DNA of 64,000 nucleotides. It comes from Pseudobdellovibrionaceae bacterium (GTDB lineage: Bacteria; Bdellovibrionota; Bdellovibrionia; Bdellovibrionales; UBA1609). The notes beneath the pieces were generated by a model. The model searched no databases. It had not been told where the DNA came from and saw only the letters and a program-made list of their open reading frames with translations. How positions within the stretch are numbered: the stretch's first letter is position 1; each line of letters opens with the position of its first letter. Location: assembly GCA_018663505.1 (NCBI GenBank), contig JABJQG010000025.1, forward strand, positions 51,518-115,517, read 5' to 3'. The position numbers and the translations under genes are program-made. Positions 1 to 8,561 of this stretch are shown piece by piece.

Positions 1-89
1 TTTGTCCATAAAATTAAAATAATATTATATGATATTTTTAACACTTACTAGTCATGTTAAGATTTATTGATCAGTGAGGATGCGTGTAT

Positions 90-1436
90 ATGGAAGCTGC
101 TTTAGAATTTATTTCAAACTACTTAGATGTGATTACAATAGTTGTATTGTGCAGTGTTGCTTTTTTCTTTGTAAATAAGAAAAATAAAAAACACCTTGAG
201 GCAAAAAAGATATTACATAAAGCAGTTAAGTCAGGCACTGATGAGCCCATGACTTTACATCCAATTATTGATGTCACAAAATGCGCAGGTTGTGCTTCGT
301 GTACTTTAGTTTGTCCAGAAGGTGGTATTTTAAAAATCATTCAACATAAGGCCGTTCTTGTTACTCCAGCAAAATGTGTGGGTCATGGGGAATGTGAAAG
401 AGCCTGCCCTTACGGTGCTATTGATTTAGTTTTTGGTTCAAAACGCCGTGGTGTGGATATTCCTCGGGTGACTACTAACTATGAAACAAATGTACCAGGA
501 CTTTATATTGCCGGAGAGTTAGGTGGCATGGGGCTTATTAGAAATGCAATAAAACAAGGAACCTTAGCTGCAGAACATGCAGTAGCCGGTTTAAAAGGTA
601 ATAGCAGTAAAACAGACACTGATATCTTAATTATTGGTGCCGGACCAGCGGGATTAGGCTGTGGCCTTACAGCAATAAAAAATAAAGTAAGTTATAAACT
701 TATTGAACAGAATTCTTTTGGTGGCACTGTTTACAATTTTCCAAGACAGAAAGTAGTGATGACTCATCCCGCGGATGTTCCAGGTTACGGGCAAATGAAA
801 TTTGATAAAAACAAGGTGTCTAAAGAAGAACTTTTAGCCTATTGGAATGGTATTGTGAAAAAATCAGGATTAAAAATAGATGAAGGCATTTCTTTTGAAA
901 ACCTAGAGAAAGAAAATGATGTTTTTAAAGTAACCACAAAAGACGGCAAAGCTATTACTGCTAAAAAAGTTATATTATGCATGGGAGTACGGGGAAGTCC
1001 CAGAAAATTAGGTCTTGATAATGAAGATTTACCAAAAGTGGCATATAACCTTATAGATCCAGAACAGTACAAAGGGAAACATGTAGCCGTTGTGAGTGGA
1101 GGAAATGCTGGGGTGGAAGCCGCTCAAATGTTAGCCGAAGCTAAATATAAAAATACCGTTAATCTGCTAGTACGTGGTGATATCATGGATAGATGTAATG
1201 ATGACAATAAAGCCATTATAAATGCCATGGCAGATAAAGGCTTAGTCACAATAAGGTATAATACTGTAGTGAGTGAGATAGAAAAAGATACAATTGTTAT
1301 TGATAACGAAGGAAATACAGAAAAAATAAATAATGATTTTATTTTTGTTTTTGCTGGAGCAATTATGCCTTATCAATTTTTAATGAGTATTGGAATTGAA
1401 ATTGACAAAGCCCACGGCGAGAAAAGGACAGACTAA
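90..1436 (+). CDS. Membrane-anchored 4Fe-4S / FAD-dependent NAD(P) oxidoreductase
   Basis: Predicted electron-transfer flavoprotein. An N-terminal hydrophobic segment (about residues 7-25) is followed by a two-cluster ferredoxin region with CAGCASCTLVCP and CVGHGECERACP. A segment reading NVPGLYIAGELGGMG comes next, and then a Rossmann FAD site (ILIIGAGPAGLGCG, near residue 185) and a second nucleotide-binding site (VAVVSGGNAGVEAA). The NVPGLYIAGE segment normally closes thioredoxin-reductase-like FAD domains, yet here it lies before the first Rossmann motif, and the protein stops soon after FVFAGAIMPYQFL. GTG at 84 is an alternative start, but the Shine-Dalgarno GTGAGGA (74-80) is better spaced from ATG 90. 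Five bases separate it from the next, membrane-protein gene, so the two probably form one redox unit. Substrate unknown. Confidence 0.8.
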   Translation: MEAALEFISNYLDVITIVVLCSVAFFFVNKKNKKHLEAKKILHKAVKSGTDEPMTLHPIIDVTKCAGCASCTLVCPEGGILKIIQHKAVLVTPAKCVGHGECERACPYGAIDLVFGSKRRGVDIPRVTTNYETNVPGLYIAGELGGMGLIRNAIKQGTLAAEHAVAGLKGNSSKTDTDILIIGAGPAGLGCGLTAIKNKVSYKLIEQNSFGGTVYNFPRQKVVMTHPADVPGYGQMKFDKNKVSKEELLAYWNGIVKKSGLKIDEGISFENLEKENDVFKVTTKDGKAITAKKVILCMGVRGSPRKLGLDNEDLPKVAYNLIDPEQYKGKHVAVVSGGNAGVEAAQMLAEAKYKNTVNLLVRGDIMDRCNDDNKAIINAMADKGLVTIRYNTVVSEIEKDTIVIDNEGNTEKINNDFIFVFAGAIMPYQFLMSIGIEIDKAHGEKRTD

Positions 1437-1441
1437 TAATT

Positions 1442-2299
1442 ATGACATTTAAAAAATACACCCAACTATGGTTTATACTAACGCTAGTTATGGCAATTGA
1501 ATATATAACTTTGAATTACAATCAAAGCTTCTCCATTTTATTTTTCTTAAAGTCCAATGTTGGAGCATTAGAAGATATGAATCTTTCTACAGCTGCTGGA
1601 AAGACTATAAGTATGTACCTTGGTGTTTCAGGTATGGTCGTTATGTTGGTGACTAATTTTTATATTTTAAGAAAACGCTGGTTTAGAATGCAGAAGATAG
1701 GAAAATTGCCTGGGTGGTTAAATTTTCATATTTTCTGTGGCATGTTTGGTCCATCATTAATACTGTTCCATACAGATATGAAGTTTGGAGGTTTGGTAGC
1801 CTTAAGCTTTTGGTCCATGATGATTGTGGCCTGGAGTGGAGTTATTGGGCGATATTTTTACATACAAGTACTCACAAAAAAAGGCGATGTTGTTCGAAGA
1901 CTAGGAAAAATAGAAAAATTTCTAAAAGAGAAACTTGACGAAACAGAGGTTGAGGATAAAGAAGCTACCTTAGAAAAACTGAAAAGAAATTCAGTTAGCT
2001 TTGTGGGTGGAGATTCTAATACGGAGGACCTAGCCTTTGCTGCTTTGGTTGGAGTATTTTTGAAATCAATAATAGCGGATATTAAACTTTTATTTACCCG
2101 CCCAAAAAGCCTTCCAGGTCTCCATCCGGACATTGAGGAAGCCCTTTATCATTATGCTCTAACACTACGGAAAATAAACTATTTTTCCCCTTTTCAAAAC
2201 TTATTGGGGTACTGGCATAGTTTTCATATCCCTTTTGCTGTGATTATGTATGTGGTGGCAGCCATACATATTGCAGTTGCACTTCTATTTCAAGTTTAG
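1442..2299 (+). CDS. Integral membrane protein, probable cytochrome-b-like partner of the upstream oxidoreductase
   Basis: 285 residues with about five hydrophobic segments (near residues 8-25, 55-75, 95-115, 118-140 and 255-283) and a charged cytosolic stretch in the middle (about 145-235). Histidines lie in or next to membrane segments (NFHIFCGMFGPSLILFHT, YWHSFHIPFAVI, AAIHIAV), the layout expected for bis-His haem b ligation in ferric-reductase or cytochrome-b-like proteins. It follows the FeS/FAD gene by 5 bp with no clear ribosome binding site of its own, which suggests translational coupling. The haem assignment is inference from His placement; no family was recognised with certainty. 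Confidence 0.6.
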   Translation: MTFKKYTQLWFILTLVMAIEYITLNYNQSFSILFFLKSNVGALEDMNLSTAAGKTISMYLGVSGMVVMLVTNFYILRKRWFRMQKIGKLPGWLNFHIFCGMFGPSLILFHTDMKFGGLVALSFWSMMIVAWSGVIGRYFYIQVLTKKGDVVRRLGKIEKFLKEKLDETEVEDKEATLEKLKRNSVSFVGGDSNTEDLAFAALVGVFLKSIIADIKLLFTRPKSLPGLHPDIEEALYHYALTLRKINYFSPFQNLLGYWHSFHIPFAVIMYVVAAIHIAVALLFQV

Positions 2300-2567
2300 T
2301 TTTCTAACAATCTATTTTATTGTGAAAGAACTTCCCTCAATAGTTTTGTAATTATTATTTTGTATAATAATTTTTACAGATCCCCACTTTCAATAAACCT
2401 CATACTCTGGTGCAAATTTATGGGTCAATATTATGCAAATATCAGGATAGGCGAATGCGGCTGCTGAAAGATATACTTTATTCATAAAAATTTTCAGCCT
2501 TATTTACTCACTAATTGCTGCACAATTGGTCGAGTGTAACAAAAACTTAACTTGCTAATTATATAAG

Positions 2568-2627
2568 ACTCTTTAAAACACGAAGTGCCCTGAAAGGGCG
2601 AGTGCAGGAGCACGAGTTTTAAAGAGT
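2568..2627. repeat. Compound hairpin: 12-bp inverted repeat enclosing two GC-rich hairpins
   Basis: Outer arms ACTCTTTAAAAC and GTTTTAAAGAGT pair perfectly. Between them lie two small hairpins, GCCCTgaaAGGGC and GTGCaggaGCAC, giving a cloverleaf-like fold. The right arm runs straight into a terminator. A larger element of similar design (AT-rich outer arms, GC-rich core) lies at 10695-10859. Confidence 0.7.
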
Positions 2628-2629
2628 TA

Positions 2630-2655
2630 GAGCCACGATGGCTCATTTTTCGTTT
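2630..2655 (+). terminator. Rho-independent terminator
   Basis: GAGCCA-CGA-TGGCTC stem followed by ATTTTTCGTTTT. It lies about 330 bp downstream of the membrane-protein gene and upstream of the giant lipoprotein promoter. The sequence around it (GAGTTTTAAA..., then GGCTCATT) recurs at 8987-9032. Confidence 0.7.
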
Positions 2656-2868
2656 TAAGCACTTAATTCCGAGGTACTTACTCTAAAATTTATAAAGCCT
2701 TAAACAAAAACATTCAATAAACATTTCAATACTCAATGTGTTTCACATTAAGATTTCCAAATATCCACCTGATTAAATATAAAAAAATCATTATTTATTA
2801 ATTTGAATTTCATCAATTAATACAGGCTATTGGTTGGAGAAACTTTCTTAAAAAAAATAATTAACTAC

Positions 2869-2896
2869 TAAAGTCCTAAGGACTTTTGGCCGATTA
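2869..2896 (+). promoter_or_regulatory. Sigma-28 (FliA)-like promoter of the giant repeat lipoprotein gene
   Basis: TAAAGTCC, 12 bp, GCCGATTA. The family consensus is TAAAGTTT-N11-GCCGATAA, so the spacer here is one base longer. The same 12-bp spacing and the word CTAAAGTCCTAAG recur at 53084-53111. Transcription would start near 2903, leaving a leader of about 20 nt with Shine-Dalgarno AAAGGGACG. Confidence 0.6.
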
Positions 2897-2923
2897 AAGG
2901 ACACGACAAAAAAAGGGACGTAA

Positions 2924-5900
2924 ATGAAGAGTGTTGCAAAAATTATTTTTATAATGATATTTTTTATGTTCATTTCGGCATGTGGAGGTGTTGGTAGCGC
3001 CATTAGTGATGATGACTCATCTACTTCTCCTGCAGACCCAGTGACTGACGATACACCTGCCATTGAAAAATTAACTTTATCTAACTCTAATGCTAATAAT
3101 TTTGGAATCCCAGAAAACTCCAATTCTTACTTTATTTTTATACTTTCAGGTACAGCTACAGTAGACACTAATATTGACTGGGCCATTTTCCCTGAAGGTG
3201 GAGGTAGCGCTGCCGCTGATTTCACTGTTGTTACAGGTACTATTGTGATTCCCGCAGGTGATAGCTCTGTTGCATTTGCATTACCTATTAATGACGATTC
3301 TGATTTTGAAGGTGATGAATCCTATAGCTGGAGATATATGAGCATTAGTGATCATGTAGAAACATCTTCTAGTGAATTTAGTTTTACAATTATTGATAAT
3401 GAAGTACCTCCAGGTCCTCCTGTGAGTTTTGATTTGGCTCCAGCTTCTTTTGATGAAGATGTTGAGTCAGTGATTACACTTAATTATTCAGATGCAGATG
3501 GAGACAAGGGAACAGCTTGTACCTTATCTAATATTACGAATATTACAGAATCCACGGCATGTAGTTGTGATGGGTCTGGTGTTTGTACAGTGGGTGTTAC
3601 AGGCACAGCTCATTATAATGGAGCTGCTAGTTTTGACTATACAGTCACAGCAAATGGCGATACTTCAGTGGCGTCTAATGCGGTTTTAGCCATTGATATA
3701 GTGGACGATGCACCAATTGCTGTTGCATTAACTCCTGCATCTTTTAATGAAGATGTGGAATCAATAATTACATTAAGTTACTCAGATGTTGAAAGCGATA
3801 TAGCTACAACTTGTACTCTATCTAGTCTCACAAATGTTTTGGAATCCACAGCTTGTAGTTGTGATGGAGTGGGTGTCTGTACAGTAGGAGTCACCGGGAC
3901 TTCTAATTATAATGGTGCCGCATCATTTGATTACACAATCACTGCAAACACTATAGAGTCAGCAGCTGTGAGCGCAAGTTTCACAATTGACGCTGTGGAT
4001 GACACACCAGTTGCTTCAGACATTAGCCCAGCTTCGTTTAATGAAGATACCGAGTCTGTGATTACATTAAATTACGCAGATGCAGACAGTGATGCTGCAA
4101 CGGTATGTAGCGTAAGTGGACTTACAAATATATCTGAAAGCACAGCCTGTAGTTGTACTGCGGGAACTTGTACAGTTGGAGTTACGGGAACTACCAATTA
4201 CTTTGGAGCCGCTAGTTTTGATTATACAGTTACTGCAAACGCTCAATTATCAAATAGTGCCGTAGCCAGTTTAACAATTGATTCTGTGGATGATATACCA
4301 GTTGCTGCAGCAATGACCCCAGTATCTTTTGATGAAGATATGGAGTCTGTTATTACTTTAAGTTACGCAGATGCAGACAGTGATGCGGCCACAGTGTGTA
4401 GTATAAGCGGACTTACAAATATTACAGAAAGCACAGCTTGTAGTTGTACAGCGGGAACTTGTACAGTTGGAGTCACAGGAACTGCCAATTATTTTGGTGC
4501 AGCTAGTTTTAATTTTACCGTTACAGCCAATGCTCAGTTATCAAATAGTGCAGCAGCAAGTTTAACTATAGACTCTGTGAGTGACGCTCCAGTTGCTGCT
4601 GCAATAACCCCATCCTCTTTTGATGAGGATGTGGAATCCATAATTACCTTAAGCTACACAGACGCAGAAGGTGACTCAGCAACATCTTGTAGTGTGAGTG
4701 GATTAACGAATATATCAGAAAGCACAGCTTGTAGTTGTACAGCTGGTACTTGTACTGTGGGTGTAACAGGGACGGCCAGTTATTTTGGAGCCGCTAGTTT
4801 TAATTATACAGTGACAGCCAATGCTCAAACTTCAAATAGTGCCTTAGCCAGTTTAACAATAGATTCTGTGGATATAGCGCCAGTGGCTATTGCTTTAACT
4901 CCAGCAGCCTTTGATGAGGATGTTGAGTCTATAGTTACTTTAAGTTACACAGATGCTGATGGTGACTCAGCAACATCTTGTAGTGTGAGTGGCCTTTCTA
5001 ATATATCAGAAAGCACAGCATGCAGTTGTACAGCGGGAACTTGTACAGTGGGAGTTACAGGAACGGCAGATTATAATGGCGCAGCCGGATTTAATTATAC
5101 AGTTACTGCAAACACTCAAACTTCAAATAGTGCAGCAGTAACTTTAACAATAGATGCCGTTGCCGATGCGCCAGTTGCCGCAGCCATCAGCCCAGCAGCA
5201 TTTAATGAAGATACTGAATCTGTTGTTACATTGAGTTATGCTGACGCCGACGGTGACAATGCCACAGCTTGTAGTGTGAGTGGGTTGTCAAATATATCAG
5301 AAAGCACCGGTTGTAGTTGTACAGCGGGAACTTGTACAGTAGGAGTCACGGGTACAGCGGAATATAGCGGATCGGCTGGGTTTAATTACACAGTGACAGC
5401 TAATTCAGAAGAATCAAATAGTGTTGCAGCAACTTTAACAATAAGTACAGTTGATGATGCGCCGGTTGCTAGCGCAATAAGCCCAACAGCCTTTGACGAA
5501 GACCTGGAGTCTATAATTACTTTAAGTTATTCAGATGTAGAAGGCGATTCTGCCACAGCTTGTAGTGTGAGTGGACTATCAAATGTAACAGAAAGCACAG
5601 GTTGTATTTGCCTTGCAGGAACTTGTACAGTTGGAGTTACAGGAACAGCGGATTACTCTGGCGCAGCGAGTTTTAATTATACAGTGACGGCAAACGCACA
5701 GACATCAAACAGCGCAGCTGCTAGTTTAACTATAAATGCCGTGGATGATATTCCTGTAGCCGCTGCCATCAGCCCAGCAACCTTTAACGAAGATACAGAG
5801 TCTGTGATTACATTAAGCTATTCAGATGCGGATGGTGATAACGCCACAGCTTGTAGTGTGAGTGGATTATCAAATGTTTCAGAAAGCACAGGTTGTAGTT

Positions 5901-8029
5901 GTACAGCCGGAACTTGTACGGTTGGAGTTACTGGAACAGTAGACTATAATGGTGTAGCTGGATTTAATTATACAGTGACAGCAAACGCACAAACCTCAAA
6001 CAGCGCAGCCGCAAGTTTAACCATAAACGCGGTGGATGATATTCCAGTAGCCGCAGCGATTAGCCCAGCAGCATTTAACGAAGATACAGAGTCTGTGATT
6101 ACATTAAGTTATACAGACGCCGACGGTGACAACGCCACAGCTTGTAGTGTGAGTGGGTTATCAAATATATCAGAAAGCACAGGTTGTAGCTGTACAGCAG
6201 GAACTTGTACTGTGGGAGTCACTGGAGCGGCAGACTATAATGGTGTAGCCGGATTTAATTATACAGTGACAGCAAACGCACAAATCTCAAACAGCGCAGC
6301 CGCAAGTTTAACCATAAACGCGGTGGATGATATTCCAGTAGCCGCAGCAATTAGCCCAACAGCATTTAATGAAGATGTAGAATCTGTAATCACTTTAAGT
6401 TATTCAGATGCGGACGGTGACAACGCCACAGCTTGTAGTGTGAGTGGATTATCAAATGTTTCAGAAAGCACAGGTTGTAGTTGTACAGCAGGAACTTGTA
6501 CAGTTGGAGTTACTGGAACGGCAGACTATAATGGTGTAGCCGGATTTAATTATACAGTGACGGCAAACGCACAAACTTCAAACAGCGCAGCTGCAAGTTT
6601 AACAGTAAATGCCGTGGACGATGTGCCTGTGGCCGATACATTAACACCAGCAGCATTTAATGAAGATACAGCTTCAGTAATTAGTCTTACCTACTTTGAT
6701 GCAGAAACTGATTTAGCTACAGTATGTACGCTTTCCAATTTATCAGGAGTGTCAGAAACTGTAGCTTGCGACTGCGACGGTTCTGGGGACTGTACTGTTG
6801 AGGTCACTGGTTCATCAAATGTAACTGGTGTTGCTAGTTTTGATTACACAGTAACGGCAAACGGGCAGACATCGGCAGTAGCCGGAGTAAGTTTTACCCT
6901 TAATGCAGTGAATGATGCTCCATCTCTAGCAGTGAACACTGGGTTTACATCTGGGATTGGTTCAACCACAACTATTACAACCACAGAGTTAAGTGTAACT
7001 GATGTGGATGATTCCGACGCCAATATTACTTATGAGGTAGAGGTTGCATCCACACGTGGAGCCGTAAAGCTAAGCGGTACTACTCTTATAGTTGGAGAAA
7101 CATTTACACAGGATGATGTGGTTAATGATCTAGTAACCTATGTACATACAGCTGGAGATTCAACTGCGGATAGCTTTCAAATTTCAGTCCATGATGATGA
7201 TGCACTGTATGCCACGGCAGCCACTCAGGGTTCACCAGCAACCATTGCAATTACAGTTTCAAGTTGTACATCTGGTTCAACAGTTTATACAGCTGATGGA
7301 ACTTTTGATGTGGATACTGAGGCTTCTGGTTGTACCAATGCCACAATTAAAGCATGGGGCGGCGGCGGCGGCGGTGGAAATTTAGGTGGAAGTGCGGCCG
7401 GAGCTGGAGGCGGCGGCGGTTACTCTGAAACAGCAATTACCATAAGTGCTGGGGAAGCATATACCATTGCTGTGGGCATGGGTGGCCAAGGTGGTAACTG
7501 TGGTAGAGCAGCTGGTGCTGGTGGTTTTGCTGGTGGTGCTGGTGGTGATATTGATACCATTGGGTCTGCAGGAGTAGGAGATGGCGGAGACACAGGCGGT
7601 AATGGTGGTGCCGGAGTTAATGGTCCTGACGGTGGTGCTGGAGGTTACGGCGGCGGCGGCGGCGGTGGTGGTGCCGAAGATGATATGTATGGTGGTGCTG
7701 GTGGTGGTTCTTCGACTATTTACAAAACTGCAGTTAAAATTGCAATTGCCGGTGGCGGTGGTGGCGGTGGTGCCGGAGAAGCGGGGCCCGGTGGTAGCGG
7801 TGGAGCCGCGTGTAGTATTAATGGTTCAGATGCAGCTAATTCTGGGGATGCTAAAGGTGGTGCCGGTGGTGGTGGTGGAGACTGTGTAGGTGATACATTA
7901 ACTTCAGGCAGTGGTTCCACAGAAGGGAACAGCGCAAGTAGTGGTGGAGCAGGGGCTGGTGGAGATGCTAGTGGAACATGTACAGCAAGTAATGGTGTAG
8001 ATGGTAAGGTCATTATTGAATATAATTAA
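2924..8029 (+). CDS. Giant surface lipoprotein: twelve 97-residue cadherin/tandem-95-like repeats and a Gly-rich C-terminal domain
   Basis: 1701 residues. The lipoprotein signal ends at FISAC (Cys20). Residues about 50-160 resemble a Calx-beta domain. Residues 167-1331 hold twelve repeats of 97 residues, each beginning near SFxEDxES, with an acidic DADGD-type site (possible Ca2+ binding) and a Cys pattern around CSCTAGTCTVGVTG. One Cadherin_3/CSPG-like unit follows (ITYEVEV...FTQDDVVNDLVTYVH), then a region of poly-Gly runs (from about residue 1475) like those in phage-tail and adhesin tips. Repeats 9-11 are almost identical, indicating recent duplication. It is probably a cell-surface adhesin or stalk. 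A sigma-28-like promoter precedes it. Function inferred from architecture only. Confidence 0.85.
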   Translation: MKSVAKIIFIMIFFMFISACGGVGSAISDDDSSTSPADPVTDDTPAIEKLTLSNSNANNFGIPENSNSYFIFILSGTATVDTNIDWAIFPEGGGSAAADFTVVTGTIVIPAGDSSVAFALPINDDSDFEGDESYSWRYMSISDHVETSSSEFSFTIIDNEVPPGPPVSFDLAPASFDEDVESVITLNYSDADGDKGTACTLSNITNITESTACSCDGSGVCTVGVTGTAHYNGAASFDYTVTANGDTSVASNAVLAIDIVDDAPIAVALTPASFNEDVESIITLSYSDVESDIATTCTLSSLTNVLESTACSCDGVGVCTVGVTGTSNYNGAASFDYTITANTIESAAVSASFTIDAVDDTPVASDISPASFNEDTESVITLNYADADSDAATVCSVSGLTNISESTACSCTAGTCTVGVTGTTNYFGAASFDYTVTANAQLSNSAVASLTIDSVDDIPVAAAMTPVSFDEDMESVITLSYADADSDAATVCSISGLTNITESTACSCTAGTCTVGVTGTANYFGAASFNFTVTANAQLSNSAAASLTIDSVSDAPVAAAITPSSFDEDVESIITLSYTDAEGDSATSCSVSGLTNISESTACSCTAGTCTVGVTGTASYFGAASFNYTVTANAQTSNSALASLTIDSVDIAPVAIALTPAAFDEDVESIVTLSYTDADGDSATSCSVSGLSNISESTACSCTAGTCTVGVTGTADYNGAAGFNYTVTANTQTSNSAAVTLTIDAVADAPVAAAISPAAFNEDTESVVTLSYADADGDNATACSVSGLSNISESTGCSCTAGTCTVGVTGTAEYSGSAGFNYTVTANSEESNSVAATLTISTVDDAPVASAISPTAFDEDLESIITLSYSDVEGDSATACSVSGLSNVTESTGCICLAGTCTVGVTGTADYSGAASFNYTVTANAQTSNSAAASLTINAVDDIPVAAAISPATFNEDTESVITLSYSDADGDNATACSVSGLSNVSESTGCSCTAGTCTVGVTGTVDYNGVAGFNYTVTANAQTSNSAAASLTINAVDDIPVAAAISPAAFNEDTESVITLSYTDADGDNATACSVSGLSNISESTGCSCTAGTCTVGVTGAADYNGVAGFNYTVTANAQISNSAAASLTINAVDDIPVAAAISPTAFNEDVESVITLSYSDADGDNATACSVSGLSNVSESTGCSCTAGTCTVGVTGTADYNGVAGFNYTVTANAQTSNSAAASLTVNAVDDVPVADTLTPAAFNEDTASVISLTYFDAETDLATVCTLSNLSGVSETVACDCDGSGDCTVEVTGSSNVTGVASFDYTVTANGQTSAVAGVSFTLNAVNDAPSLAVNTGFTSGIGSTTTITTTELSVTDVDDSDANITYEVEVASTRGAVKLSGTTLIVGETFTQDDVVNDLVTYVHTAGDSTADSFQISVHDDDALYATAATQGSPATIAITVSSCTSGSTVYTADGTFDVDTEASGCTNATIKAWGGGGGGGNLGGSAAGAGGGGGYSETAITISAGEAYTIAVGMGGQGGNCGRAAGAGGFAGGAGGDIDTIGSAGVGDGGDTGGNGGAGVNGPDGGAGGYGGGGGGGGAEDDMYGGAGGGSSTIYKTAVKIAIAGGGGGGGAGEAGPGGSGGAACSINGSDAANSGDAKGGAGGGGGDCVGDTLTSGSGSTEGNSASSGGAGAGGDASGTCTASNGVDGKVIIEYN
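3422..6916 (+). repeat. Twelve tandem 291-bp coding repeats
   Basis: Intragenic tandem array with a 291-nt period. GTTGCT/GTAGCC unit starts were counted at 4301 and 4592, and at 5756, 6047 and 6338. The first two and last units carry a two-residue insertion (CDGSGVC or CDGVGVC instead of CTAGTC). The later units share long identical stretches, so copy number may vary by recombination. Confidence 0.85.
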
Positions 8030-8046
8030 ATTTTAACTAAAGTTTT

Positions 8047-8085
8047 ACATCCATTTCGACGAAAGTCTTAATGGATGTATTAATT
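8047..8085 (+). terminator. Possible terminator of the giant lipoprotein gene
   Basis: ACATCCATT and AATGGATGT form a 9-bp stem with a 14-nt loop, 18 bp after the stop codon, followed by ATTAATT. The T tract is weak. Confidence 0.4.
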
Positions 8086-8197
8086 GAATTAGAATGCATT
8101 TAGATAAAAAAGGTAAAAAAAATAAACATTAAAAGAGAAGTTGTTGTACGTCAGAGATCTCATTTTAGAACAAAACATAAAGACAAAGGAGTTCACG

Positions 8198-8452
8198 TTG
8201 GATATCTCAAGTGTACAACAAAAATTAAAAAATGTAGAATGCCCAAACTGCGATACAAAAGGTAAATTACAAGCCGTATTAATTTGTTCTCGCCACGAAG
8301 AGACTTGCACAACAGCATGTCAGTGTGGTCACTGCGGCAAGCCCTTTAATGTGGTTGTCCCAGAAAAAGCCGAAGAAGTGGTAGACTCAACATTAATTTG
8401 CTCAATAGCATCCAGCGAATGCCGTTTCGAACCCATAAAAAAAACAGGATAA
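8198..8452 (+). CDS. Small zinc-ribbon-like protein
   Basis: 84 residues from TTG 8198, chosen because AAAGGAG (8185-8191) sits 6 nt upstream; an in-frame ATG at 8141 has no such site. Cys/His pairs (CPNCD, CSRHEETC, CQCGHCGKPF) indicate one or two zinc knuckles. No enzymatic motif is visible. Its stop codon is 23 bp from a 55-nt palindrome that separates it from another small Cys-rich gene on the opposite strand. Function unknown. Confidence 0.65.
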   Translation: MDISSVQQKLKNVECPNCDTKGKLQAVLICSRHEETCTTACQCGHCGKPFNVVVPEKAEEVVDSTLICSIASSECRFEPIKKTG

Positions 8453-8475
8453 ACTAAAAGGTGCCAGGAACTAAA

Positions 8476-8530
8476 AGGTGCCAGGCGTATTTTGCGGATG
8501 CACTGCATCCGTAAAATACGCCTGGCACCT
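8476..8530. repeat. Family A2 55-nt palindrome (REP-like hairpin)
   Basis: Arms of 27 nt begin AGGTGCCAGGCGTA and meet at a single central C; one G-T wobble is the only imperfection. TTTTT follows on the plus strand, so it can also act as a terminator between convergent genes. A partial copy of the outer end (CTAAAAGGTGCCAGG) lies just upstream at 8454-8468. The sister copy at 58810-58864 differs at matching positions on both arms. Confidence 0.85.
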
Positions 8531-8561
8531 TTTTGTGCAAAAGTATTTTTTGTAAATCTAA

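Larger units (their letters stand above)
2300..2923. other. Intergenic region with hairpin repeat, terminator and sigma-28-like promoter
   Basis: A 624-bp gene-free stretch. It holds a compound inverted repeat (2568-2627), a rho-independent terminator on the plus strand (2630-2655) and a sigma-28-like promoter (2869-2896) for the giant lipoprotein gene. The rest is AT-rich with nothing recognisable. Confidence 0.7.

Noticed and set aside
3422..6916. Regular repeats as a CRISPR-like array
   Set aside because: The 291-bp period keeps one reading frame and encodes protein repeats.
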